The position numbers and the translations under genes were made by a program. Below the pieces are notes generated by a model that had not been told where the DNA came from, did no database searches, and saw nothing but the letters and a program-made list of their open reading frames with translations. Below are positions 12,355-24,351 of a stretch of DNA of 64,000 nt, piece after piece. Source of the DNA: Oscheius onirici. Lineage: Eukaryota; Nematoda; Chromadorea; Rhabditida; Rhabditidae. How positions within the stretch are numbered: the stretch's first letter is position 1; each line of letters opens with the position of its first letter. The stretch spans positions 5,332,064 through 5,396,063 of the forward strand of contig OW051468.1 of the NCBI GenBank assembly GCA_932521025.1. Direction: 5' to 3'.

Positions 12355-15300
12355 TGATGAGATTCTCTCCTGAGAGCAAGGTAGCAGCGACAGAGCAACA
12401 ATTGCGACTCTGGAGTTGAGATGGCGATTTATGAAAGAGCAAGAGGAAGAATGAAGCGACTTAATTGAACAGATGACGGAGAGAGTACACCTGAGGAGAG
12501 GAGGATACGACTGACTGATAATTAGGTTCTGACTAATCAGAAGAGGGAACTGATAGTCAAGCGAGAGAGGACCAGACTGGTACTGACCAGACACCTTGAC
12601 AGTTTTGATAACGGGAAAAGGTAATCTAAACGAGGAAGTTGGGGATGACCAGATGGTACTAGGACTCAATTCTATCACCAGCCGCTACTGAGACTTACTC
12701 GAGATTTGAGAAGAACATTTTGCGAGAGGATGGGGGTTGATGAATCTTTTAGTGAGAGGCCCAAATGAGTCAAAGTTCGATTGCGAAATTGATTGCAAAA
12801 ACTGTACGAGTGATCTCTGTCATTTTTGCAGAGCCATTCTCTCTTATGGTCTTCGCCTGATTCCAGTCTCTCTCTCTCTCCCGCATACAACCAATCAAAA
12901 ATCTCGCGAGAAAAGGTCAGCTGCCGACACACACGTGAAATCGACTGAAACTACCGTAAGAGGCGTCTTTTGTCGTGACGGAAAGTACATTTTCAGTACT
13001 ATCACACAAGGAATCGAAGAAAGAGCCCGGGAGAGAGAGGAATAAAAGAGGCACTGAGAGAGGGTGGAGGGAAGCAGGAAAACAAAAAGGACAAGCGGTC
13101 GGGAAGGTCTGAGAGAATAACGAGAAGCTAGCCAGGAGGACGAATCGCGCGAGAGACTGCCCCGACAGCCCGGGAATAAGTGTCAATTATCAGCAATGGG
13201 CACTTAATTGAGTTTCGCTCACACTTTCCATATGACACTTTTTCGAAATGAGCAACTCAAAGATCTATTTTCGACTAGTGATTAATTCTCTATGAGGTCT
13301 CTGGGAGAATAGTTTCCAGTCGGCAAAAAACCAGTTTCCCTTCACCTTTGGGACAAGGGAAAGGGACTGAGATTTCAGAGACAAAAATTGAATGGCAAAG
13401 GTGACATAAAAAGAGCGAGTGGCGACTCACTTTCTCGCAACAGGAGAAGCAATTTGGCGGCGGAGATTGGCGAGACGAAAAAGAGAGAGACGGCGAGCGG
13501 GAGAGAGACAGCTCTAGCGGTTAACAATCAATGGCATGGCGTCTTGAAAAGAAAGAACAAAAAACGTTTTTTTCTTTCGGTTCCCACAGACGCTAAACAG
13601 CTGCGAGCGAACAAAAAGAAAGAGATTGTGGCGTAATCAGAGTCAGCGAGCTTCTGGCGCGAATCTCTCCCCTCTCTAATCGGAAAGGCGCGACGGCGCC
13701 AATTGATTCGTGCCGCGCAGAAGAAAAAAGACTGGCGCCACGCGCGGCAAATGTGAATGAGGGAAGAGAGGGAGAGGGAAAGAGGATCTGTAGATCAAAT
13801 GAATCGATCATGACGAGGGATGGTAGCATGCCGACCAACTGGAAAAGAGAGAAGATTCTCTCTCGCGAAGCGGCTGCGGGGCGGTCCCAGGCGTTCGTGG
13901 CAGACGGCTGGCAAGAGACCGTAGCTGACGAGGAGAGGACTCGTTGCGCCAAAAGAGCGTGATAAGGACGGAGGGCGCAGAACTACTCTCCGAGCTCCGA
14001 AAAAAGTGTCAAAAAGTTAGGTATTGCGAGGACAAACAGTATGGTAACAATGAAAGGAGCGACAGACACGACCTTTTCGTCTGGTCACAAGACTTTTTGC
14101 TTTGGGATTAGTCATTTTACAGTCCGTTTTTAAAATGCTTTCTCTTTCGGCGAAATAGGCTGTACAGGTTTTTGCCTAGCCTTACCGCATTGTTAGGATA
14201 GAAAAGAAATGGGAGGATAGATTTCAGGCCGATTGCAGAGTTTCAGAGGCCAAAGATTGCGTGGGGTCCTATTGGTGTGTGTAAAAAGAGAGAAAAGAGT
14301 AGTCAATTGGCCCAGAGAAGAGAAAAAGGAAACTACACTTAGGAGGTCTTAGCATATCTGAATCAGAGAGAGGAAATGGATCCCGAGATAATCTCGCCTC
14401 CTCACTTGCGGCTTCCAGAGGAAATTGTCTAAAGTAACTGGGCAAGAACCAGTCCTGACAGAAAGAGACAAAGGAATGACCCTGGAAGGCCCGACGAGAG
14501 AAAGACACTCCTGTTGTTCTGATATGTTGATTGTCTCCCCCGTCTGGTTCAGAAAACACCTAGTTTAATCCGCTACTTTTCAAAAGTTGTTCTTTGTCCT
14601 GTGCGAATGTAAAAATAGTGAGGGAGTAACGAACCGAAGAATGAATGAGCTCTGATCAGATCAACCCTAAAGAGGCAGACGATTATGATAAAACTGTTTT
14701 CAACAGAAAGGTCACCACGTGAAAAAGTCAATAGCGGGAGAGAAGGAAGAGGGAAAACCTTAGCCTATAAGTCTTTTCGCCGTCGTACTTTTCTCAAAGT
14801 TCGGGTCAGGTGATAAAAGTTGGCCAGTTTTTTCCGGTCACGTGGCTGGCATGTGAATTGGGTTCTGACGAAGAGGGAGGTGATTACCCTTTCTTCATCT
14901 CTTAGAAAATCAGATTTCGAAAAGAAAGAGCAAGAACATTCATCATAGTTGAGCTCGTCACATTCCCGGATTACAAGGATCAGACAGATCTCTGGAGCTG
15001 AAGGGATTCGTACCTTGCAATTCGAAACGGAAAGAGAGAGGGTACAAGTACGTGAGCCTGTGAAAGCTAACGAGACCTATTTGAACGGGAGAGTCTGCTG
15101 CGACCTACTTGCGGTCTGAACAATATTTTGAACTGTTTCACGTCAGTCGGCAAAAGGGCAAAACAGCAGATAATGGGATTACGGTAATACAGGGCGGGTG
15201 GATTACCCGCAGAGAGAATGGCAAAAGAGGAGGGATTTGTTTGGATCTTATGTGGAACGGAAGCACAACAACTTGGGTTGCAAAAGGACAAATTCCTAGA

Positions 15301-15945
15301 GTTTGATCCCGTATTTACGGAAAGAAAGAACAAAAGATATCGAGATACTCCAAGAATCCAATGAAGGTGCAGTCAACCTTGAATGTTTTCGAGCTAAAGA
15401 GTTCGAAGTCTTAGGAGGGCGGAAGAGCAAGAACAGCTTTTTGCAAAAAGATAGAGTCATTTCACGGATTGGTTTGGTTGGTCTCACGGAGAGCCCGGAA
15501 AATAGCGAAACAGCCGTTCGGCTGATCTCTGAAGGAGAGAGAGAATGTGACTCTTATCTTCTTTTGCCACTACATGATGAACACCAGAAGATAGCAGTAC
15601 GAATTCCCGGCTGATCCCTCGTCTTTTCGTTCTTAGATCCTTCTCGTTTATGAGCTCCCTTTGCACCAACGCACTTTTGCCGACCAGAGATCGCCGTCAC
15701 GCGGCAAACTTTGGCAAACACGCATATTACAAAAAGTGTTTTTCATGCTATGTCGTGCATGTATTCTGCTCGCTTCCTTCCTTTTCCCGTTCTCGAAGAT
15801 TAGAGTATTCCCTTCTGAAGATTCCTTCACAGCTGCAAGGAAAGGCAAAAACAGAGGCCAGATGCTGGCTATTTTATGAACTGATAGACCATCTGCTGTG
15901 AGAGACTTGTTGGTTGCAATCCGGGTTACGTAAATAAGTCCTGAC
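12355..15945 (-). other. Large FOXO intron / upstream regulatory region
   Basis: Between the a-type start and the distal first exons I see no conserved exon on either strand. The sequence is purine-rich in places with repeated GAGAGA tracts (for example near 13028 and 13486). It should hold the a-type promoter. Confidence 0.4.
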
Positions 15946-16500
15946 CTCATATTCTGACTTCCGGGAATGGCAGCCAGTTTCTGATCCATGATGGTGGCAG
16001 TGTGATATTCACGACGGTAGGACGGGAATCCTCCGAACGAGGCAGAACGTCCGCCCTTTGAGTATTGACTGAGATCGAAGAAGCCATCATCTGAAGAGTC
16101 AGATAGAGCAGCTCGGATCAGCTCAAATACCGTCCGGATCGGGTTCAGGAGATTGGAAAGAAGAGTTGACAGACATGGCCGACTGCGAGAAGAGCGAATC
16201 GACTGAGGCGTTCTGAAAATTGATTGGTTTCTGCTTGAAGGAAGGGATCGTCGAGCACGAGATAAGTTAGCTCTTTCAGGCTTTGTGTGACGTCAGAAAA
16301 CCCACCAGATTGTTGCTATTAGTCGAATAGACGGCCTGCTGATGCTGCGGATGAGGAGCACTCTGAAAGAGAGAGGATTAATTGAGAGGAAAGACGGGGC
16401 AAGAGACCAGCATAGGAGCGGGCTTGTTCATCGGAGGCATGTTCACGTCGAAGAGAAGCAGCTCAGGATCATCGAATTTCAAGTCGTCGAAAATGTTCAT
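15946..16500 (-). CDS. daf-16: FOXO distal first exons, DAF-16d/f-type N terminus
   Basis: Four small exons (16500-16408, 16362-16306, 16212-16131, 16090-15946) are open in one phase-consistent frame, beginning MNIFDDLKFDDPELLL. The last ends in phase 2 with AG, which joins the T of the a-type exon at 12035 and gives ...[10 protein letters not shown]. The complete isoform would be 540 residues and stays in frame to the end. The segment DDDGFFDLS...GRSASFGG resembles what I recall of the distal-promoter isoforms of C. elegans daf-16; the recall is from memory and should be aligned. The first intron has a weak donor (GTCTCT). Membership in daf-16 is inferred from phase, orientation and this resemblance, across a 3.9-kb intron. 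Confidence 0.65.
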
Positions 16501-19188
16501 TCTGAAGAAGCTCACATAGACTCGTAGACAGGATGTAAACAAGAGATCAAGGTAGCCTTGAAACGCTATCTGTTTTCGACTTTTTCTGTCTTTCTTTCCG
16601 ATAACGAATATGTCCAAAAACCACAAGCTGCCAGCCGCAACTCTCTATTTGCACAAAATGCACAGAGTAAATAGACGAGTCGGGCAACAACACATGAAAT
16701 GGGTCCTAGACAGAATTTTTCTGTTGTAAAAGAGCGACAGAACGAGATTCAAAAGAGACGGCAAGAGAGGTCACAGAGACCAGACGATTGGGAAAAAAGA
16801 GATCGATTTTTATGTTATTATTGGCTTGATTTCTGGTGTCTAAAGGAGGCGATATTAACACTGATTCAACCATCCTGTTTACAGAAAAGAAAAGCAGAAA
16901 AAGGAAAGGCCAAATGTGCTGGCCGCAAAATGACGAATGCCCTTCAACCCCGTGACCACGGCTGCACATTTTGAGGCGGGAAGGGGGTGGGGACTGTGCA
17001 GAACATTCGATCCTTTTTCATGGATTCTTGATGAGCTTCTCAAGGTCTTTGAGCGGATCTTTCACAAGCACTTTGTGAATAGACTTCTGATTGATTGGCG
17101 GACTCGAAAGAATGTTGGATGGTTGGCGAGAGGCAGATTGAATCAATCGATGCATGTTTCACACCCGTCTACGGGTTGTGTCGCTGGACGAAAACAAAGA
17201 AAAATTCAAAGGAAGAAAGAGAATCGGTCGATAGGAGAAAGGAAGATGAAAAGAGCGAAGAGTGAGGCAGAGGCCTCTCTCCCCTTTGACTGGTAAACAA
17301 GCCATTCTGTCCTTTAGACGCATTGCGAAACACATAAAAAGAGAGTGATCTTTTTCGAATCCTAAGGCGATCATAGTCTAGATATGCACTCTTTCGATGA
17401 ACTCGACTGCGAGACAAGAGAAACAAGACAGGAAAACTCAGACGGTCTTTAGTCGCTTCTAGGCTGTTTGTTGGGATTGAAACAGCGCCGGCAGCGCGGA
17501 GAGAGCAGGCGGTCTCTGATCGGCTGGATTCAGAAAGGGCGGGACAAAAACCACGTGAAGGGCAGTCCCGTGCGATCTTCGAAATAATGCGAACAAACAA
17601 CGCCACTCGCAACGAGAGAATTTCAGCCCGAGGAAAAGGATCAGAAGAGCGCCAAAGTGCATGTTGACGGGGACAGTCTTTCTGGTCTCATGTTATTGAA
17701 CCAACGTATGGAATGAACTGTTCAATTGTCTACTTTGTCCTCTCGATACTCTCGAGGGATCTGATCCAGAGACCGGCAAAAAAGTAATCTCTGGTGAGAA
17801 AAGGAGCTGATGTTTGGCTGGCCTTGGGCAGCAAATTTTAGGCGAGCGAGCGAGCGGGAAAGCCACGTTTGCGCAAAATGAGAGAGGGCACGTGCTCTCT
17901 TGGCCTTTTGAAAGGAGAATGGAAAGAGATCCTCTACGCGACCCCAATGCAAAAAGAAGAAGAGTTTCAAGGTCAGACCGATTTAATCGGAAGTGCAGGA
18001 GTTGCAAAACAACCTGGAAACTGAGCCCTTCTCTCTTTACTTTTTCCGACACGCGCTCTCCTGTTCCAATAAACAGAAGAATTCTCGATCTTTTATGCCA
18101 ATTGGACTGCCTGCACTAGCCATTGAAAACATGGCCTCTGGTTCGGGAGGAAAAGGACTGAGAGAGCGCTTCGAGGACGTAAACAACTCGCCCTTGCACT
18201 TTCTGTCCTTTCGGAAGTGGCTCCATCGGAGGGAGTAACGGCGAATTTATGTGAGAGCGAGATACCAAAGAGACAAAGAAATATCTGAAACGAGAGACAG
18301 CCATGATAACGGGCTTTTCGGTTGCAAAACATAGGTAGAGTTTGGAAGTCGCGTGATTCGGAGAGGGGTTGGACTGTGCGTGTACCCAGATTGCTCTCTC
18401 TACAAATTCATGAACAGGGTCTCATCGAAAGGATCTCAAAGATCAGTCGTCTCCGAGCAGAGAAATAGCCTAGTCGAAAACAAGTGCAATTGCATTAGAG
18501 ACAGAAAGCCAACGAGCACAAAAGTTTCTTTCAAGCACTGCGGAAGGCGAAGGGGATGGTCAATTGGGTGGACGATCAACATTCAATATTCATCATAATA
18601 GAGGGTGAAAAACCAAAATGGACATTTTTGCCCCACAAAGTGCCTTCTCGATTAACCTATTTGCATTGAAATTAAATGGCCACCAAAAACCGATGAAAGG
18701 TCTTTCTGCTCCAGTGACGTCCGTCTTCTTCCCGAGAAGAAATCGTACAAAGAGCCGTGCGGAGGAGATGCGACTACCAAGGGTTACAAAAACAAGCGGG
18801 AGGATCTGTCCCGGAAACATGTTGTCTCGTGTTAGAACAGAAAAATTGCGAAAGAACGAAAATTCTTCTCGATAAGACAAAGCCATTTTACTGCAGTATC
18901 AGCCCATTTTTACACAAAAAAGTGACCTGTCCAAACTCGCGAAACATTGTTTTGTCCGAATTTAAGAGAAGGTCACTGACGGAATTCGGACATGTTTTTG
19001 TCGGGTACAGTACTCTGTTCTCGCGATTAGAGAAGGGTGGCATAGTTCAGCCGCGGCGGCACAACGAGGTCCCGGAATTTGTAAACATTGAGCGGGAGAG
19101 AAAGACCACGCGAAGCGCGTAGTCGCCGAAAAAAAGTTATTGGAAGGACGAAACCGATCTCTGACACCTAAACAAGACACTTGTCTAC
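16501..19188. other. FOXO upstream region, no exon recognised
   Basis: Apart from the exon pair at 19189-19303 I see no coding segment here that I can support. It is probably intronic or regulatory for the distal FOXO start. Confidence 0.35.
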
Positions 19189-19303
19189 CTTGGATTCCTT
19201 CGAGGGTAGATGGGCGGCAAGTTGTATCTAAAAATTGAAATGGTGAGATGATCAAACTAACCAACGGATGGAAGGCAAGGTGGGAGTAGTTCGGAGGATC
19301 CAT
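19189..19303 (-). CDS. Candidate most-distal FOXO first exons
   Basis: ATG at 19303 opens a 42-nt exon (MDPPNYSHLAFHPL). A 34-nt GT-AG intron and a 39-nt exon (IQLAAHLPSKESK) follow, ending in phase 0 before GTAGAC. Phase 0 matches the acceptors at 16362 and 16212 of the distal FOXO exons but not that at 16500. Orientation and phase fit a further alternative start of the FOXO locus. The stretch is short and rests on splice signals only. Confidence 0.3.
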
Positions 19304-19609
19304 TGAGGTAACAGTAACTGATATCATTCCTTGAGGGAAGAGCGCCTTATCGTCTCCACAAAATGATGTTCCACCAGGAAGATGGTACAAGGAAAACAAA
19401 CTTGACGGTACAGTCACACCCTCTTCTATACTTCTACAGTGCATCAGTGTCTTTTGCTACAGTCAGTAGTCTTGACAGTATATTTGGAAGTCAAAATAGT
19501 GTCCAGCTTAAAGCTATCAGCTGAAGGAACCTTTCTGATCACGGGTCTCGTTCTCTTTGCAAACTTCTGACTCTTAGTCTTATCACTTCCATCGAGAACT
19601 TAAAATAGC

Positions 19610-20036
19610 ATGCAGCTGTTCAAGAGAGCTTTATGGTCTGTAAACGTATCATTATTTTTGTATCGAAGACTCATCCAGGGCTTTCCATCGGACAAAGTAC
19701 ACATCTGCACACTCGGACTAAAGGCAATCGACTGGCAATAAATGCTGCAGGAGCAACCTTAAACGGATTAAGAGGGATGCTGTTAACCGAATTGGGCTCA
19801 CCTTTCAGAGAGAATTAAAAGCATTTCCTAGAAGTATTAACATCCCTGAATGTCCTTTCAGAAGTGTAGAGACTGTTGAAATTCTGTCGGACTTATGGAA
19901 GCGAAGATTGATTGCCAAAAAGATTTATGCCAATCTTCCATTAGGAACATTGGTTCCGGTCTACAGACCGGAACTATCAATTACACCAGTACTGTATGAC
20001 GTTTCTCAGAAAAGAGCTGACCACTTCCGTACGTAG
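19610..20036 (+). CDS. Small basic protein, unrecognised
   Basis: The reliable part is exon 2 (19751-20036), an open frame ending at TAG. It encodes a helical, basic segment (LKRIKRDAVNRIGLTFQREL) followed by a proline-containing C terminus ending KRADHFRT. The proposed first exon 19610-19659 (MQLFKRALWSVNVSLF) joins in phase over a 91-nt intron and looks like a mitochondrial presequence. Other donors are possible: the unspliced first frame reads LYRRLIQ, reminiscent of an LYR motif, but that donor is out of phase. Total 111 residues. An AATAAA lies near 20163. I cannot assign a family; a mitochondrial protein is a guess. Confidence 0.45.
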
Positions 20037-20290
20037 TTGACTCGCACTGACCACTAACAACGACAGGACCTAGCGTGTCTCACAAGTTTCTTTTGATTCC
20101 CGTTTGAGGCCCATAATTTTTTACATTTTAAACAAACACCCTCACATCATTTATCAAGACATCAATAAAGAAGAGCTGTATGCGCGCTGTTTTTCAGACA
20201 AATCGCGGCTTTTCTGCGTCGACATCTATCGATTTTTCCCCGATAAACCGTTATTTTGCTGAGCTCCGCTGTTTTGGTCAAGTTTCTGTC

Positions 20291-21771
20291 ATGTGTTTCC
20301 AACTGAACACTCTTCAAAGGGGAGATCTGGTGAAGGTTATTCAAAAGGGAAGTCTCTCAATTTCGAAGGAAACACCATATTTTCAGCTTACCCCCATACA
20401 GTATATCCGACTCCGTCAGTCTTGTCGTTCTTTTGACCGTTTCTGCGAAAAGGCCCGTCGTGCTATTGGAATCCATCTGAGGAACCCTCTAAGAATCTAT
20501 CTTCTCGACTCTTACAAAAGACTCTGCTCTTTCCAGAAAAACGTGACTTTTGAGAGAAAACAAAAAAATCTCGTTTTCAGCATGATCAAGAACTTGAAGG
20601 CATTTGGGCTTGTATCGATTACGGCAGGCACAAATATGAGACCAACTTGAAGCTTCCGATGACAAGAGAGAACATTCCCGTTTTGAGGGCAGCTATTTCT
20701 GGATTCTACTTCACAGAACTCGTCGTGGTAAGTCGTTGGCACGACTTCCCCATTATCCCATTTTTTTCAGTGGAATTGCAAACATCACGCGTCTCCGGAA
20801 CTGTTGCAGAAGTTTGACGAAGCCATCACCTTCTTCAAGGAAGCTGTTTGCGGAATCCAACACAATGCCTTTACGGGAAGACATCTCACTTCTGAACAGT
20901 TTCGCTCCCTGACAGACGACAAGAAGATCAATTCGTTGACCATCTCTGCTCCGAGTTTTGGAGTCGTTGAGAGAAAGCTTGCCAAAGTAAGTATTTTGAA
21001 GACAAGACTAAAGCTTCAGAAACCAGCCGAAGAGATCTTCCTCCATTGGGCGGAGGTTCCTCGAGAACCTCTGAAAGTGTACGAGCTGTGCGTTAACAAG
21101 AAAAAGGTCAATCTGGATTTGTCCGACGTCAAAAGGACAGATTCTTCTACCGACGACTATTGGTGGACTGTTGACAGGCTTCTACGAGTAAGTCCGTCCG
21201 TTTGGTCTGAACATCAGTTATGTTCAGGCCTGGAAGAGTCGATCAATTCCAATGTTGGAAGGTCTTTTCACTTTCAATGAAGCTGCATCGTTCCACAGCG
21301 AAGATCTGTCAGCAGAAGAATCAATTTTCCATTGTCTTGGAGCCGTTCACCTCGGTTCGTACAGGAAGAGAAACATCGATGTTATCCGGAGTGCACATGG
21401 AGGCATTTACCACTACGTAAGTTCTTTTGACAAACGTCTCAATTCGAACATTTTAGGGCTGTATCTACGACCTCTTCCTGCTACAATCAGACGGGCCTGA
21501 CCCACATACCATGTTCATAAAGACCAATCGGATGATGTATCTGGGAGACTGTTACACCGTTGTATTCATCTGGGATCTCAATCAACAAAACTTGGATCTC
21601 AGTCTGCATTGGGTCACTAACTTCAGCAGCTTCCTCTACAAGGCTCCTTTGGATCTTTCTACCATTTTTGAGGAAGTGGCTTCTGAAACGACTGTGGAAG
21701 ACAAGAAGAAACGGCTCGATCAATTTCTTTTGGAGATCGTAGAACATTATAAGAGACGAGAAAGAGATTGA
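20291..21771 (+). CDS. F-box-like protein A (local family)
   Basis: Exons 20291-20542, 20581-20727, 20771-20986, 21020-21187, 21228-21416, 21457-21771 give 428 residues with all phases correct and introns of 33-43 nt. The N terminus has an F-box-like pattern (a leucine/proline-rich helix, then PIQYIRLRQSCRSF, comparable to PYVRLRRTCR in the copy at 33896), followed by a long region without recognised domains. Intron positions match copy B in the first part of the gene. F-box proteins recruit substrates to SCF ubiquitin ligases; that role here is inferred from a weak motif. An in-frame Met at 20180 would add 37 residues, but the paralogue supports the start at 20291. AATAAA at 21789-21794, 18 nt past the stop. 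Confidence 0.75.
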
Positions 21772-21799
21772 CAGTAGTATTGTAAGGGAATAAAGTTTT

Positions 21800-22947
21800 T
21801 TTCAAGACGAAGATAAGATAAAAGACAGGCGAGTGCGCACCGGGGTGCCGAGTCTTGATTGTCGGTTGCTTTCATCCTAATGGCATCATCTATTGCATGT
21901 CAATATTATCTCATTATTTATTCGGGTTAGCAAATTGAGCAAGACATTTTGATTAAAGCTCTGAAAAACTATTATGAACGCCTGTCGTATGGGCATACTC
22001 AACCCGCTTTCGTGCACCTTTGTTGTGTTTCACGCCAAACCCACTCTCTGGGTATCTTGTTTTTCTTCGATAGTGCCACAGCAAACCACTTTCCTTTATC
22101 ACACTGGTCTTTATCCATCATTAACTTGCTGCTGTCAATTCTGACAGCCTATACGGTCCCACAGCCAATCGGTCAGCCTCTTCACTCCCCTGAGAGTCAA
22201 AAGAAACGTCGCTTTCTGTCTGGCTCCTCCTCTTCCCATCATTTTTACAAGCGTTGATTTACCAAATTTATAGCCATGTGGTGCCGTATAAACATAGATC
22301 ATTTTGCATCCACAATACGTCTCTCTGGTATTGTGGGCGGCCCTCAATTACTCCCATTATCAGGTGCTTCACGCCTTACAGTTGCCCTCTGTCGTCTCTA
22401 TCTCGCCCCTTTAGTCATTGAGACATTCTATCGAGTGCCAGCTCGTTCGTCTTTGCTCATGACCTTCGTCAGTTTTTATTACTGTGGTAATCGACCTAAT
22501 GTCGTAAAACAGCACATGCACTTTTGGCCTCACTCTCACCGCCTGCCGGCCCAGCAGCTACTATCCGTTGCACTTTTTGTTCCTTTGACCATAGTCAAAG
22601 ATTTGTTCATCTTCTCATCGTCAATTCAAAATTGGTCGTTGATCGTGGGTGCAGGGAGGTATTTTGAATCTGGACACCGTAATCACGGAAGAATTATGAC
22701 CAGCGCAGTTGTTACGAGCGTGTCTGTCGAGCAGACGCTCCTCTTCCCTTCCTTCAAATGTGCTAACAATTACGCATTTTGCAACTTGAAACTGGTCTCA
22801 ATTTGTAAAAGTCTCTTATTGTTTTCGGTCAAGATCTCTGGCAGCACTTGACAGCCATCGTTCACTCTTTCCCGTGTAAAGATGGTTTCATGAGACTCTT
22901 CCAAATGTTTTTTGTCGATCTTGTTCCAAAAGTTTTTTTTTTCAGGA
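21800..22947. other. No supported gene
   Basis: A 191-codon open frame (22276-22851, +) and shorter antisense frames exist, but none shows protein-like composition, splice conservation or resemblance to neighbours. The right end (22930-22947) is a polypyrimidine tract ending TTTCAG two bases before the next ATG, a possible trans-splice acceptor. Confidence 0.35.
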
Positions 22948-24302
22948 ATGAACCGGTCTCTTAAAGTCGTTTGCACAAAGTGTCCGTCCAGACACCAGAA
23001 AGAGAGGTCACTCGATGAGTTCAGAGAACATTTGGCTGTTAAGCATTACCGTAAATTCAGTTTGGTTCGTTGTCCATTGATCAAGTTTAGAGATACATTT
23101 GTACACTTGTCCTCAATGTCGTCAGATTTTCTACCAGGCTCATATGGCATTCTTCCACATACACGATAAATGCAGAATATCTCCACATGTAAACTTTGTT
23201 CCTATTTAGGCCAATTGTATTTTTTAGAGGAGAGAATTCCGAAAGAATATTATGTCGCTTCCGAAAAATATTTTGGACGATTTGCAGAGAGCCGAGAACG
23301 AAATGGTCCTGAGCACTGTTTTGCGTGAGTTTATCTCTTGCTTTAGATAGATTTGTGAATTTTCAGAACAAGTGGAGAACTCCAAAAAGTAGACTACGAG
23401 TCAAGGCTGTCAGGCTACAGTTTGTACTCAAGAAGCTGTCGTTCAGTCGGAAATCTTTGGCCAGGAGGTTGGCTGTCAATAGAACATCAGTGGTAAGTAA
23501 CAAAGACTATTTTCTATAAAAATCTTCTTCAGATTTTGGAGAAGTGAAGACCAAGATCGAGATCAAAGTACCTGTGCCAAGTGTCTTAGACGCTTGCAGT
23601 TCAAACAGCGGTATTTTGTCAAAAGTTTAGCTGCCAAAAGATGCCGACTTTCAGGTGGTTCTGTGCCGGAGCTGCACTATGAGGAGAAAAAAAGAAAAAA
23701 ACCTTCAAGAAGGAGGGAAACAAAGAGAACAAGCCGCATATTTCCCACGGTAAGTCGTTTGTTCTTATAAAGATCTTTTGAAGTGCTTCCTCCCCCTCCA
23801 CCGCCTCCTCTTCTTCCTCCCGTTTCTCCCAACATTGCTGACGACGTTCCGCCTCCCGCTTCGCCCGAGCCTCCTGTACCTCCAATGTTCAAGAAGAGTG
23901 TTCTGACGTTAATTATTTTTCTAACAGTAGATTTAAGTGCGGATAAAGCAGGAACCCAAAGACGACTACAGGGATCAGCCTCCCACACTTGGAAAACGAA
24001 CAACTCCTACTCCTACAAATTTGTCGAAAATGTCGAGAGCAGATGAAAGAGTCGAATTGGAAGAGCCGCCGTTTTCGTTCCCTGCTCCTATCAAGTTATC
24101 GGTCAAAAGTGAGCCAGTCACTGATGGTTATCCGGAACACCGGGAACCGGTCTCTCCGGAAATTTCTCGTCCTGGTCCGACACGCTTTGAGATTGGCGAA
24201 GTGGAATTGCAAGAAGCTATTATCAAGAGAACGTTCACTTTCCTGTACATCCGTATGCCCGGTACGACCCGTAGCCTATGCTCGTCTTTTGAGTTTATTT
24301 GA
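22948..24302 (+). CDS. Zinc-finger protein copy A (unrecognised family, possibly decaying)
   Basis: First exons are clear: 22948-23050, 23091-23188 and 23228-23324 encode two fingers (CTKCPSRHQKERSLDEFREH with a following KH, and YTCPQCRQIFYQAHMAFFH) and a helical segment. The middle (23367-23749) is uncertain: in the conserved frame TAG occurs at 23390, escaped only by inferring further tiny introns. The basic segment EEKKRKKPSRRRETKR ends at 23749, but phase to the proline-rich exon (23784-23900, VPPPASPEPP) does not fit. The last exon (23941-24302) carries RIKQEP, EEPPFSFPAPIKLSVKSEP and ends at TGA just before a transposon. Order and motifs match copy B at 25678. A nuclear regulatory role is inferred from zinc fingers, basic stretches and SUMO-type sites. 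It may be a pseudogene in progress. Confidence 0.6.
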
Positions 24303-24351
24303 TCTCTTATTATTCTCCCGAGATGTCTGTTATCACACTGCCTGTTACATA

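Noticed and set aside
12355..12678. N-terminal extension of FOXO a-type from an upstream in-frame Met
   Set aside because: The added 108 residues are low in complexity and unlike FOXO; ATG at 12354 fits the known N terminus and the upstream stretch reads as 5' UTR.
22276..22851. 191-codon open frame on the plus strand
   Set aside because: Composition is not protein-like, no splice or homology support, and several overlapping frames are open on both strands.
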